From NCBI GenBank assembly GCA_013817655.1, contig JACDCJ010000072.1:1-8538 (forward strand): a stretch of DNA of 8,538 bases. The letters run 5' to 3'. How positions within the stretch are numbered: position 1 is the first letter of the stretch; each line of letters begins with the position of its first letter. Shown here piece by piece: positions 1-6,128 of this stretch. The translations under genes were made by a program, and so were the position numbers. Origin of the DNA: Actinosomnolentus pattersoniae (SeqCode). Lineage in GTDB: Bacteria > Actinomycetota > UBA4738. The notes below the pieces were generated by a model, which was not told where the DNA came from, did no database searches, and saw only the letters and a program-made list of their open reading frames with translations.

Positions 1-1
1 G

Positions 2-598
2 CCGACCACGGAGAACATCGTGGCCCTCACCTTCGATGCGGGGGCGGACGCGAACGGCGTTCCACCGATCCTCGAGATCCTCGAGACGAACGGCGTTCCA
101 GCGACCTTCTTCCTCACCGGCGAGTGGACGGAGCAGTATCCGGATCTCGCGCGAACGATCGCCGAGCGTTACCCGGTGGGCAACCACACGAACAGCCATC
201 CCTACCTGACGCAGGAACCCGATGAGCGCGTCCGAAGCGAGATCCTCAACGCAGGGGACCTGATCGCCTCCATCGCCGGACGCGAGACACGCCCGCTCTT
301 CCGTTTCCCGTTCGGAGACAGCGACTCGAGAACGATCGAGATCGTCAACGGCCTCGGGTACGGCGCGATCAGGTGGACGGTGGACACCGTGGGCTGGCGC
401 GGGACCTCGGGAGGAGAAAGCGTGGACAGCGTGATCGCCCGTGTCCTGGACAACCTTCGCCCGGGCGCCATCGTTCTCATGCACGTGGGGTCGCATCCAG
501 AGGACGGGTCCACCCTGGACGCCGACGCGCTTCCGGCCCTCATCGAGGAGCTCCGGGCCCGTGGCTACGGGTTCGTCACCATCGACCAGTTCCTCTGA
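2..598 (+). CDS. Polysaccharide deacetylase, NodB domain (5' end cut by window edge)
   Basis: The reading frame is open from the first bases, so the true start and any signal peptide or anchor lie outside the window. A GTG at 20 sits inside the conserved 'VALTFD' strand and is not a credible start. Numbering from that GTG, NodB (carbohydrate esterase 4) motifs appear in order: TFDAG (D6), HTNSH (H56, H60), RFPFG (R95), DTVGW (122-126) and LMHVG (H155). Family members remove N- or O-acetyl groups from cell-wall glycans or chitin-like polymers, usually outside the membrane and with a divalent metal held by Asp-His-His. Here the second Asp of the usual TFDDG motif, a metal ligand, is Ala. Other deacetylases also have TFDAG, so this looks like a subfamily trait rather than decay. 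The substrate cannot be told from sequence. The gene ends 96 bases before the glutamate dehydrogenase gene, which appears to have its own promoter. Confidence 0.9.
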   Translation, partial: PTTENIVALTFDAGADANGVPPILEILETNGVPATFFLTGEWTEQYPDLARTIAERYPVGNHTNSHPYLTQEPDERVRSEILNAGDLIASIAGRETRPLFRFPFGDSDSRTIEIVNGLGYGAIRWTVDTVGWRGTSGGESVDSVIARVLDNLRPGAIVLMHVGSHPEDGSTLDADALPALIEELRARGYGFVTIDQFL

Positions 599-661
599 TG
601 TGGCGGGCCGGCGCGGCCAGAGGGAATCGGCACGTCCGCCCGGTTGGAGCCCTTGCGTGGG

Positions 662-667
662 TAGTAT
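662..667 (+). promoter_or_regulatory. Candidate -10 box upstream of glutamate dehydrogenase
   Basis: TAGTAT in the 96-base gap fits the TAnnnT pattern of actinobacterial -10 boxes. It would start RNA near 674, leaving a leader of about 20 bases with the Shine-Dalgarno sequence inside it. No good -35 hexamer lies 16-18 bases upstream: TTGGAG at 644-649 is only 12 bases away. Inference from pattern only. Confidence 0.35.
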
Positions 668-694
668 GCGCGGCGACGAACGAAGGAGAGTAGC

Positions 695-1942
695 GTGAGC
701 ACCGACACCGTGTGGGACGTCGCCCTTCGCCAACTGGACCTGGCGGCCGAAAGCCTGAAGCTGAGTCCCGGGGTCCACGAGGTCCTCCGCCATCCACGCC
801 GCACGCTCGAAGTCTCGGTCCCGACGAGGATGGACGACGGCTCGATCAGGGTCTTCAAGGGGTACCGCGTACACCACAACACGTCGAGGGGCCCGTCCAA
901 GGGCGGCATCCGGTATCACCCCAGCGTGACGCTCGAGGAGATCAAGGCCCTGGCCATGTGGATGACCTGGAAGTGCGCCCTCGTGAACATCCCGTTCGGT
1001 GGGGCCAAGGGCGGAGTCGTCGTGGATCCCGGTGCGTTGTCGGCTGCGGAGCTCGAACGCATGTCGCGCCGGTACGCGTCGGAGATCCTTCCGCTGATCG
1101 GGCCAGAGAAGGACATTCCAGCCCCCGACCTCGGAACCAACGAACAGGTGATGGCCTGGATCATGGATACCTTCAGCACCCGCGAGGGGTTCTCGGTTCC
1201 CGGCGTGGTTACCGGAAAGCCTCTCTCGATCGGCGGCTCGGCCGGCCGCAGCCAGGCCACCGCCCGCGGGGTCATGTACATCACGCTGGCGACGCTGAAG
1301 CACCTGGGGCGCTCGGTCGAGGAGGCGCGCGTGGTCGTTCAGGGGTACGGCAACGTCGGCGCCAACACGGTGGAGTTGCTGGCCGACCAGGGCTGCATGA
1401 TCGTGGCCGCGTCCGACGTCCACGGAGGCGTCTACAACCCGGGAGGGCTATCGCCTCACCGGATGAACCGGTTCAAGCAAGAGGCCGGGACGATCTTCGG
1501 TTACGAGGGGGGCGAGAGGGTCTCGAACGCCGAACTCCTCGAACTCGACTGCGACGTGCTGATCCCCGCGGCGCTCGAGGGACAGCTCACGGAGGAGAAC
1601 GCCGATCGTGTGGCCGCTTCCGTGATCGTCGAGGCAGCGAACGGGCCGACGATGCCGGAGGCAGACGAGATCTTCACCGAGCGAGGCCTCACCGTCGTCC
1701 CCGACATCCTGGCGAACGCGGGTGGCGTGACGGTCTCCTACTTCGAGTGGGTTCAGGACCTTCAGGCCTACTACTGGTCGGAGGACGAGGTGAACGACCG
1801 GCTGCGCTCCATCATGGAGGCCTCCTACGTGAGCGTCCTGGGCCTCGCGGAGGACGCGAAGGTCTCGATGCGAACCGCGGCCACCATGCTGGGAGTCGAT
1901 CGCGTCGCTGCCGCCCATCGAACCAGGGGCCTGTACCCCTGA
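695..1942 (+). CDS. gdhA: Glutamate dehydrogenase (Glu/Leu/Phe/Val dehydrogenase family)
   Basis: Catalyses reversible oxidative deamination of glutamate to 2-oxoglutarate and ammonium with NAD(P), linking nitrogen and carbon metabolism in the cytosol. The 415-residue length is normal for the short hexameric class. Visible motifs: KGGIRYHP (69-76, substrate lysine K69), the active-site segment IPFGGAKGG (99-107, catalytic Lys105), PAPDLGT (142-148, catalytic Asp145), GSAGRSQATARG (181-192), the Rossmann loop QGYGNVG (216-222) and NAGGVTVSYFEWVQ (341-354). The last motif and K69 favour glutamate over leucine or phenylalanine as substrate. Asp241 after the second Rossmann strand leans towards NAD, but cofactor choice is not certain. 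GTG start at 695, well supported by AAGGAG at 683-688, six bases upstream. It appears to be a single-gene unit, with 76 bases before the next gene. No key residue is missing. Confidence 0.96.
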   Translation: MSTDTVWDVALRQLDLAAESLKLSPGVHEVLRHPRRTLEVSVPTRMDDGSIRVFKGYRVHHNTSRGPSKGGIRYHPSVTLEEIKALAMWMTWKCALVNIPFGGAKGGVVVDPGALSAAELERMSRRYASEILPLIGPEKDIPAPDLGTNEQVMAWIMDTFSTREGFSVPGVVTGKPLSIGGSAGRSQATARGVMYITLATLKHLGRSVEEARVVVQGYGNVGANTVELLADQGCMIVAASDVHGGVYNPGGLSPHRMNRFKQEAGTIFGYEGGERVSNAELLELDCDVLIPAALEGQLTEENADRVAASVIVEAANGPTMPEADEIFTERGLTVVPDILANAGGVTVSYFEWVQDLQAYYWSEDEVNDRLRSIMEASYVSVLGLAEDAKVSMRTAATMLGVDRVAAAHRTRGLYP

Positions 1943-1980
1943 TCCCGCACGCACATCCCCGATCCTCCGAGGCGCCGTGT

Positions 1981-1986
1981 TAGCGT
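1981..1986 (+). promoter_or_regulatory. Candidate -10 box upstream of the DUF3263 gene
   Basis: TAGCGT matches TAnnnT and would start RNA near 1993. That leaves a leader of about 25 bases before the preferred ATG at 2019 and argues against the upstream GTG at 1977 as start. There is no clear -35 element. The box resembles the TAGTAT upstream of the glutamate dehydrogenase gene. Confidence 0.3.
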
Positions 1987-2004
1987 TCGAAACGGACCCA
2001 ACGT

Positions 2005-2012
2005 GGGGAAGG
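2005..2012 (+). promoter_or_regulatory. Ribosome binding site that decides the DUF3263 start
   Basis: GGGGAAGG is followed by two in-frame ATGs at 2013 and 2019. Only the second has normal spacing (six bases), so translation most likely begins at 2019. Confidence 0.5.
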
Positions 2013-2018
2013 ATGGGG

Positions 2019-2315
2019 ATGCCGAGAGGGTCTCGTGGGTACACGCCGCTACCCGGCGGGGAGATCGATTGGGCCGACATCCTGGACTTCGAAGGAGGCT
2101 GGGAGGGCGGCGCGTCGAAGGCCGCCGCCGTCAGGCGACGCTTCGGGATGTCGTCCACACGGTATTATCAGGTCCTGAACCGGGTGATCGAGCAACCGGA
2201 GGCCCTTCGTCACGATCCCATGCTCGTGCGCAGGCTGCGTCGGCTGCGAGACGCCCGCCGGAGGAAGCGTTTCGCTCCCAGGTTGGATGCCCAGGAGCGG
2301 CACGGCTTCGGATGA
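2019..2315 (+). CDS. DUF3263 family small basic protein
   Basis: A 98-residue protein with the hallmark layout I recall for DUF3263, an actinobacterial family of unknown function: an acidic start (EIDWADILDFEGGW, 15-28), a helix leading to RRRFGMSSTRYYQVLN (39-54), then EALRHDPMLVRRLRRLR (61-77) and a basic tail (DARRRKRF, 78-85). The RFGxSxTRYYQxLN segment looks like the recognition part of a helix-turn-helix, so nucleic-acid binding is plausible but unproven. Start choice: ATG at 2019 has GGGGAAGG at 2005-2012 at six-base spacing. ATG at 2013 would abut that site and GTG at 1977 has no site, so 2019 is preferred. The gene is followed after 24 bases, in the same frame, by the LytR_C gene and probably shares its transcript. 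This DUF3263/LytR_C order is one I associate with actinobacterial genomes. Confidence 0.85.
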   Translation: MPRGSRGYTPLPGGEIDWADILDFEGGWEGGASKAAAVRRRFGMSSTRYYQVLNRVIEQPEALRHDPMLVRRLRRLRDARRRKRFAPRLDAQERHGFG

Positions 2316-2339
2316 GACGTTGGCCGGAAACGCGGAACC

Positions 2340-2891
2340 TTGGCTGGCAAACATGAACCGCCCACCAACTCGAGCTTCTACTGGTCCTTGGCTACCTCCA
2401 CGCTGAGGGCGCTCTTGCTCGTTGCGGCCGTCGTGGTCGGCGTGGTCGTGCTCGCCAGGGCGTTCGACACGAACGCGAGCGACGACCTTGCGGGCGCCCC
2501 GGGGCCGAGAACCTCCGAGCCGGCCGATGGCACGCCGTCAGCTTCACCGAGCGGGGCCTCGCCGGGGAACAGCGCTTCCCCCTCCCCGGGCGCTCAGCAG
2601 AGCCCGGAGGTCGAGGGGGTCGTGGTCCAGGTGCGCAACGGAACCTCGACCACGGGTCTGGCGGCCAGCACCAGCGAAACGCTGGAGGCGGCCGGCTATT
2701 CGATGCAGGAACCGACGAACGCTGAAGCCATGGAGACAACCACCCTGTACTTCGCACCCGACGCCGAGGCGGCGGCACAGGCGATGCAACAGCGGTTCTT
2801 CCCCGACGCGGTGGTCACCGCCGCTCCCGAGGCCTTCCCGGCAGATGTCGACATCACCGTGATCCTCGGCGCCGATTACACCCCGACCTAG
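2340..2891 (+). CDS. Membrane-anchored LytR C-terminal-domain protein
   Basis: A 183-residue protein with three parts: a short cytoplasmic N-terminus; one transmembrane helix at about 22-41 (LRALLLVAAVVVGVVVLARA); a Pro/Ser/Gly/Ala-rich linker at about 47-90; and an external LytR_C domain at about 91-180. Its landmarks are VVVQVRNGTSTTGLAA (94-109), an alternating TTLYFAP strand (134-140) and DITVILGADY (171-180). In LytR-CpsA-Psr proteins this domain follows the catalytic ligase domain. Here it stands alone, so the protein cannot be a wall-polymer ligase itself; a cell-wall binding or regulatory role is inference. TTG at 2340 is the only near start that includes the membrane helix, and the next in-frame ATG lies deep in the domain. 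Only a weak purine stretch (GCGGAA) precedes it, so translation may be coupled to the DUF3263 gene, whose stop is 24 bases upstream. Confidence 0.85.
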   Translation: MAGKHEPPTNSSFYWSLATSTLRALLLVAAVVVGVVVLARAFDTNASDDLAGAPGPRTSEPADGTPSASPSGASPGNSASPSPGAQQSPEVEGVVVQVRNGTSTTGLAASTSETLEAAGYSMQEPTNAEAMETTTLYFAPDAEAAAQAMQQRFFPDAVVTAAPEAFPADVDITVILGADYTPT

Positions 2892-2896
2892 GGTCC

Positions 2897-2927
2897 GAGC
2901 CCGGCAGCCTGCGGTCCGGCGGGGCTC
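2897..2927 (+). terminator. Weak GC hairpin after the LytR_C gene
   Basis: GAGCCC at 2897-2902 is the exact reverse complement of GGGCTC at 2922-2927. A further GG/CC pairing inside closes a loop of about 11 bases. No run of T follows, so it is at best a weak or factor-assisted terminator between the LytR_C gene and otsB. It may be a chance pairing in GC-rich DNA. Confidence 0.22.
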
Positions 2928-2950
2928 CTCCGGCGACCACGATTGAGAAG

Positions 2951-3700
2951 ATGATTGAAGCCGGAGCCACCCTGGACGACCTGCGCCGTGACCCGCTCCG
3001 AACGGCCATCCTGCTGGATTTCGACGGTACGCTCTCGGAGATCGCGTTGCGGCCCGAGCTGGCTCGGCCCGCCCCCGATGCCGTTCGCCTGCTCGAGGAG
3101 CTCTCTCGCGCCTACGGCGTCGTCGCCCTGGTGTCCGGTCGCCGGGCGGAGGAGCTCCGGGAGCTCGTCCCCGTCCCTTCCGTCGAGATCTTCGGGCTCT
3201 ACGGCCTCGCCCCCGTCGTGGGCGCCCGGGTGGTGCGGAGCATTCTGCCGGCGATCGAAGGCATCGTTGCCCGGCACCCGGGGGCTCGCCTGGAGGACAA
3301 GGGGCCCTCCGTGGCGGTCCACTTCCGCGAGTCCGCCGATCCGGCCGCCACCGAGGCGGCCCTCGAAAGGGAGCTTGCCGGCATCGCGGACCGCGGCGGC
3401 CTCACGATACTTCCAGGCAAGATGGTGCTGGAGCTGGCCCCCCGGACCGTTCCCGGAAAGGGCTCGGTCGTCCGGCGAGAGGTGCTGAAGCACCGAGTCG
3501 CGGCGTGCCTCTATGCCGGCGACGACGTGGCGGACCTGGACGCCTTCCGGGCTCTCGAGGAGCTTCGCACCGAAGGCATCCCCACCGTGAAGGTTGCCGT
3601 TGCGTCGGAGGAGACGCCGCGAAGGCTCATCGAGTCGGCCGACATCGTCGTCCAGCGTCCGTCCGGCCTTCTGGAGCTGCTCCGGTCGCTCGTCAGGTAG
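2951..3700 (+). CDS. otsB: Trehalose-6-phosphate phosphatase (OtsB, HAD superfamily)
   Basis: Removes phosphate from trehalose 6-phosphate to give trehalose, the last step of the OtsA-OtsB route to this stress-protecting sugar, in the cytosol. The 249-residue length is typical. HAD motifs in order: motif I LLDFDGTL (21-28; nucleophile Asp23, acid/base Asp25), motif II VSGRR (61-65), the cap segment LEDKGPSVAVHFR (114-126), motif III lysine in PGKMVLELAP (155-164) and PGKGSVV (168-174), and motif IV YAGDDVADLDAF (188-199; metal ligands in GDDxxD). The cap sequence KGPSVAVHFR is the part that identifies trehalose phosphatases among HAD enzymes. ATG at 2951 has a purine stretch directly against it (GAGAAG), which is poor spacing, but no better start is visible. 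Its last eight bases overlap the end of the oppositely oriented GT20 gene, so synthase and phosphatase are convergent rather than in one operon. Confidence 0.93.
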   Translation: MIEAGATLDDLRRDPLRTAILLDFDGTLSEIALRPELARPAPDAVRLLEELSRAYGVVALVSGRRAEELRELVPVPSVEIFGLYGLAPVVGARVVRSILPAIEGIVARHPGARLEDKGPSVAVHFRESADPAATEAALERELAGIADRGGLTILPGKMVLELAPRTVPGKGSVVRREVLKHRVAACLYAGDDVADLDAFRALEELRTEGIPTVKVAVASEETPRRLIESADIVVQRPSGLLELLRSLVR

Positions 3701-5165
3701 ATCCGCGCCCCTCGCGGAGCAGCCGGACGGCCTCCAGGTCGTCGAGCTGCCGGCGGACCCACCGCTCGGCGGTGCCGCGGCGAATCGCCGCTCGGAGGCC
3801 CCGAATCCTTCGGCCGCGGTCCGCCTCCTCCATCTCGAGAGCCTGTGCCAGGGCCTCGGCCGTCTGCAGGACGTCGAAGGGGTTGATGCAGATTGAGTGC
3901 CGGCCGAGCTCACTGAACGCGCCGGCGTTCTCGGAGAGGATCAGCACGCCCTTGCGCCGGTTCACCACCGGGCCCTCCTTCGCGATGAGGTTCATGCCGT
4001 CGTAGACCGGGTTCACCATCAGCACGTCGTACAGGCGATACGCGGCCACCACGGTGGGGAAGTGGTCGCCCACGACGACCCTGATGGGCGACCAGTCATC
4101 GTCCCCCAGCTCGGCGTTGATGCGCCCCGCCGCGTGCATGCACTCCCGCATGTACTGCCGGTACTCGGCGATGCTTCCCCGAGAAGAGTTGAGCAGGGCG
4201 AGAAAGCGGACCCTCCGTCGCCACCGTGGATGCCGGCGCAGGAACGTCTCGAAGGCGAGGAACCCGCGAAGGATGTTCTTGGAGAGCTCCGTCCTATCGA
4301 CGCGAAGGATGAGCTTGGCGTCGCCCCTCCACCGGGCGAGGCGGCGGGAGATACTGGCCACCTCCTCGGTCGAGGCGGCGGCCTCCAGGCTCTCCGTGTC
4401 CGTGGCGACCGGATAGACGCGCACCCGGACCGTGCGCCCCTGCCACTGGACGGACCGGCGGCGGAAGTCGACCCGTGTACCGGGCAGAATCCGGCATGCG
4501 GTCAGGAAGTTCTCCGCCCACACCTCGGCCTGAAGCCCCAGCACGTCTGCGCCCAGGAGGCCGGCCAGCAACTCCTCCCGGATAGCGGTCGGCAGGATCC
4601 GCGTGTACGTGGGCCCGGCGTTCGGGATGTGGGAGAAATGGTTGATCAGGGCGCCCGGTCGCAGCTTGCGCAGCATCGCCGGCACCAAGGAGAGGTGATA
4701 GTCCTGTACGAGGAACAACGGCTCGCTCCGGAGCTGGCCGGCCTCATCGTGCAGCGCGGCCGCGAAGGACTGGTTCACCCTGCGGTAGGCCGCCCAATCC
4801 CTCTGGGTGCCATCGTCGAAACGGGGGGTTCTGGGGACGTCCCAGAGGTAATGGTTCAGAAACCAGAGGATGCGGTTCGAGATCCCGTTGTAGTAGCGAT
4901 CGTACGTGGCCGGCGGGAAGGACAGGTACCGAAGCCGATAGCCCGTTCCCTCGACATCGACGTCGAAGTGGCCATCTCGAGCCCGTTCGCGGTCCTCGTC
5001 CGACATGGCGCTTGCGATCCAGAGCCCGCCCGCGAGCTGCATCGCGCCAGTCAGGGCCGTGACGAGCCCGCCTCCCCCTCGCTTGGCGACGATGTTGCCG
5101 TGAGCGTCGCGCTCGAAGGACACCGGGCCACGATTGGAGGCCACCAGGACCTGGTGCTCAGCCAC
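3693..5165 (-). CDS. otsA: GT20 glycosyltransferase, trehalose-6-phosphate synthase-like (OtsA)
   Basis: By family it transfers glucose from a nucleotide-glucose to glucose 6-phosphate, giving trehalose 6-phosphate in the cytosol. The 490-residue length is normal. Expected active-site positions seen: ASNRGPV (9-15, Arg12), Gly loop RGGGGLVTAL (29-38), YYNGISNRILW (91-101, Tyr92 and Trp101), QDYHL (154-158, Asp155), SHIP (178-181, His179), RVDRTELSKN (288-297, Arg291 and Lys296), SSRG (327-330, Arg329), DGMNLIAKE (389-397) and LSENAGAFSEL (410-420). Differences from the classical enzyme: the first motif is SNRGPV; HDYHL is QDYHL; and the motif classically LWFGWSG reads LWIASAMS, losing its second Trp near the acceptor site. 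These traits also occur in other actinobacterial and archaeal homologues, so a trehalose role is likely, but a different acceptor is possible. The GTG start at 5165 lacks a Shine-Dalgarno sequence and overlaps the stop of the upstream HAD gene (GTGGCTGA), indicating coupled translation. Confidence 0.88.
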   Translation of the reverse strand: MAEHQVLVASNRGPVSFERDAHGNIVAKRGGGGLVTALTGAMQLAGGLWIASAMSDEDRERARDGHFDVDVEGTGYRLRYLSFPPATYDRYYNGISNRILWFLNHYLWDVPRTPRFDDGTQRDWAAYRRVNQSFAAALHDEAGQLRSEPLFLVQDYHLSLVPAMLRKLRPGALINHFSHIPNAGPTYTRILPTAIREELLAGLLGADVLGLQAEVWAENFLTACRILPGTRVDFRRRSVQWQGRTVRVRVYPVATDTESLEAAASTEEVASISRRLARWRGDAKLILRVDRTELSKNILRGFLAFETFLRRHPRWRRRVRFLALLNSSRGSIAEYRQYMRECMHAAGRINAELGDDDWSPIRVVVGDHFPTVVAAYRLYDVLMVNPVYDGMNLIAKEGPVVNRRKGVLILSENAGAFSELGRHSICINPFDVLQTAEALAQALEMEEADRGRRIRGLRAAIRRGTAERWVRRQLDDLEAVRLLREGRGST

Positions 5166-6096
5166 GAGAGGCCCGGTTCGAGACGAAGGGAAGGACGGCG
5201 TCGGCGAAGCCCAGCCCGTTCGGACGGGCGGTCACATAGACGTTCGCGGGCGCGGACACCTCGCGCGTTACAGCCCCGGCGTTCGCGACCAGGAACATTG
5301 CCCCGACGTGCTCTGCCATGTCCACATCGGAGGGGGAGTCGCCGACCGCGATGCAGTTCGCTTTGTCCAGACCTCTCCGTTCGCGGTCCAGGGCCACGGC
5401 GGCCCCCTTGCTCACGCCCCTCGGGAGCAGGTGATACGCGTGCACCTCGGTTACGTCCAGTGAGGGGAAGCGCGCCGTCCCCTCGGGAATGATCCCGTTG
5501 TCGAGGAGATCGAGCCAGCCGTAACCGGCTGCGCCGAGCCGCATCCGCGCTTCCTGTAGGTCGACGAAGCCCCGAAGGAGCACCGAGCATTCGCGTTCGA
5601 GGAACGCCCATGGGGCATGGGGCTCGAGCCGGTCGGAGTAGGCCTCGAGCAGGAAGCCGGCCGCGCCGGATCGTTCGATCGCCTGATACGCCGTTCCCCT
5701 GCCCCTTGTCACGCCGGTCGGCCGGATCACGCGCTCGGCGCTCCCCTCCCGATACACGATCAGGCCGCCCACCTCTGGGATGTAGGCAGTGGCCCCGACG
5801 ATCCTCGCGGCGTCTCGAACCTGGTCCCGGGTGCGACCCGAAACGAGGACCAGATCGACCCCGGCCTCCGCGAGCGCCGCCACCGCGGTCGCGGGCTCTC
5901 TCGTGATCCCCTCCGGGCCCGCGAAGAGCGACCCCCCTCGCCCGAGCAGCGTCCCGTCGAGGTCCGTGTACACGGTTCGAACCTCCAGCGAGGTGCGGAG
6001 CTCGGCGAGATGGTCCTCCAGGCGGGGCAGCACACAGTCATTCTGCGTGAAAGCGGACGATCCGAGCGGCGCCTCGCGCCTTGACGCCTCTTCCAC
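5158..6096 (-). CDS. HAD phosphatase, mannosyl-3-phosphoglycerate phosphatase-like
   Basis: HAD-superfamily enzyme with a type-IIB-like cap, closest in feel to mannosyl-3-phosphoglycerate phosphatase (MPGP). As 312 residues: motif I VYTDLDGTLL (42-51; Asp45 nucleophile, Asp47), motif II LVSGRT (84-89), motif III lysine in RGVSKGAAV (226-234, Lys230) and motif IV VGDSPSDVDM (251-260; Asp253, Asp257). It likely removes phosphate from a phosphorylated sugar or glycoside. Its stop lies inside the start of the GT20 gene (eight-base overlap), so the two are co-translated and probably work in one pathway. Start uncertain: GTG at 6096 has AAGGT at eight-base spacing but gives about 42 residues before motif I, long for this family. 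GTG at 6033 would remove 21 residues but has no visible ribosome site. Exact substrate unknown; trehalose 6-phosphate, glucosyl- or mannosyl-phosphoglycerate and a glucosylglycerol-phosphate-like product are all possible. Confidence 0.85.
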   Translation of the reverse strand: MEEASRREAPLGSSAFTQNDCVLPRLEDHLAELRTSLEVRTVYTDLDGTLLGRGGSLFAGPEGITREPATAVAALAEAGVDLVLVSGRTRDQVRDAARIVGATAYIPEVGGLIVYREGSAERVIRPTGVTRGRGTAYQAIERSGAAGFLLEAYSDRLEPHAPWAFLERECSVLLRGFVDLQEARMRLGAAGYGWLDLLDNGIIPEGTARFPSLDVTEVHAYHLLPRGVSKGAAVALDRERRGLDKANCIAVGDSPSDVDMAEHVGAMFLVANAGAVTREVSAPANVYVTARPNGLGFADAVLPFVSNRASRG

Positions 6097-6109
6097 CCGG
6101 ATTTACCTT
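6081..6109 (+). promoter_or_regulatory. Candidate promoter of the Rrf2-family regulator
   Basis: TTGACG at 6081-6086 is followed after 17 bases by TACCTT at 6104-6109, a fair -35/-10 pair. RNA would start near 6116, only about 13 bases before the regulator's ATG. The -35 lies inside the longer version of the divergent HAD gene. The -10 bases are, on the other strand, the proposed AAGGT ribosome site of that gene. Rrf2 regulators commonly control their own promoter, so an operator may lie here, but I see no convincing inverted repeat. Confidence 0.4.
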
Positions 6110-6114
6110 GGTCG

Positions 6115-6120
6115 TAGAGG
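6115..6120 (+). promoter_or_regulatory. Ribosome binding site that decides the Rrf2 start
   Basis: AGAGGA lies eight bases before ATG at 6129. This supports starting at MLKISQRTEY, which matches the normal N-terminus of Rrf2 proteins, rather than at an in-frame TTG at 6081 that would add 16 atypical residues. Confidence 0.6.
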
Positions 6121-6128
6121 ACACCCGC

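Noticed and set aside
51..100. A 14-base direct repeat (CGAACGGCGTTCCA at 51-64 and 87-100, 36 bases apart)
   Set aside because: It lies inside the deacetylase gene, is in frame, and encodes the ordinary NGVP turn at both places; no further copies were noticed, so it is likely chance.
599..694. Possible terminator between the deacetylase and glutamate dehydrogenase genes
   Set aside because: GGCCGGCGCGGCC-like pairing is present near 604-618 but the stem is short and no T tract follows; the GC-rich background makes such pairing common.
712..1983. A 423-codon plus-strand frame overlapping glutamate dehydrogenase
   Set aside because: It is a shifted reading of the gdhA region with Arg/Gly/Pro-rich composition and no motifs; gdhA explains the DNA fully.
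2312..2356. ATG overlapping the DUF3263 stop (ATGA) followed by a 14-codon frame
   Set aside because: The peptide is very short, has no ribosome site of its own, and overlaps the LytR_C start; at most it could help ribosomes re-initiate.
3897..5492. A 531-codon open frame on the plus strand opposite the GT20 and HAD genes
   Set aside because: It is antisense to two genes with clear catalytic motifs, its translation is of low complexity (rich in Arg, Pro, Gly, His) with no recognisable domain, and such long shadow frames are expected in GC-rich DNA.
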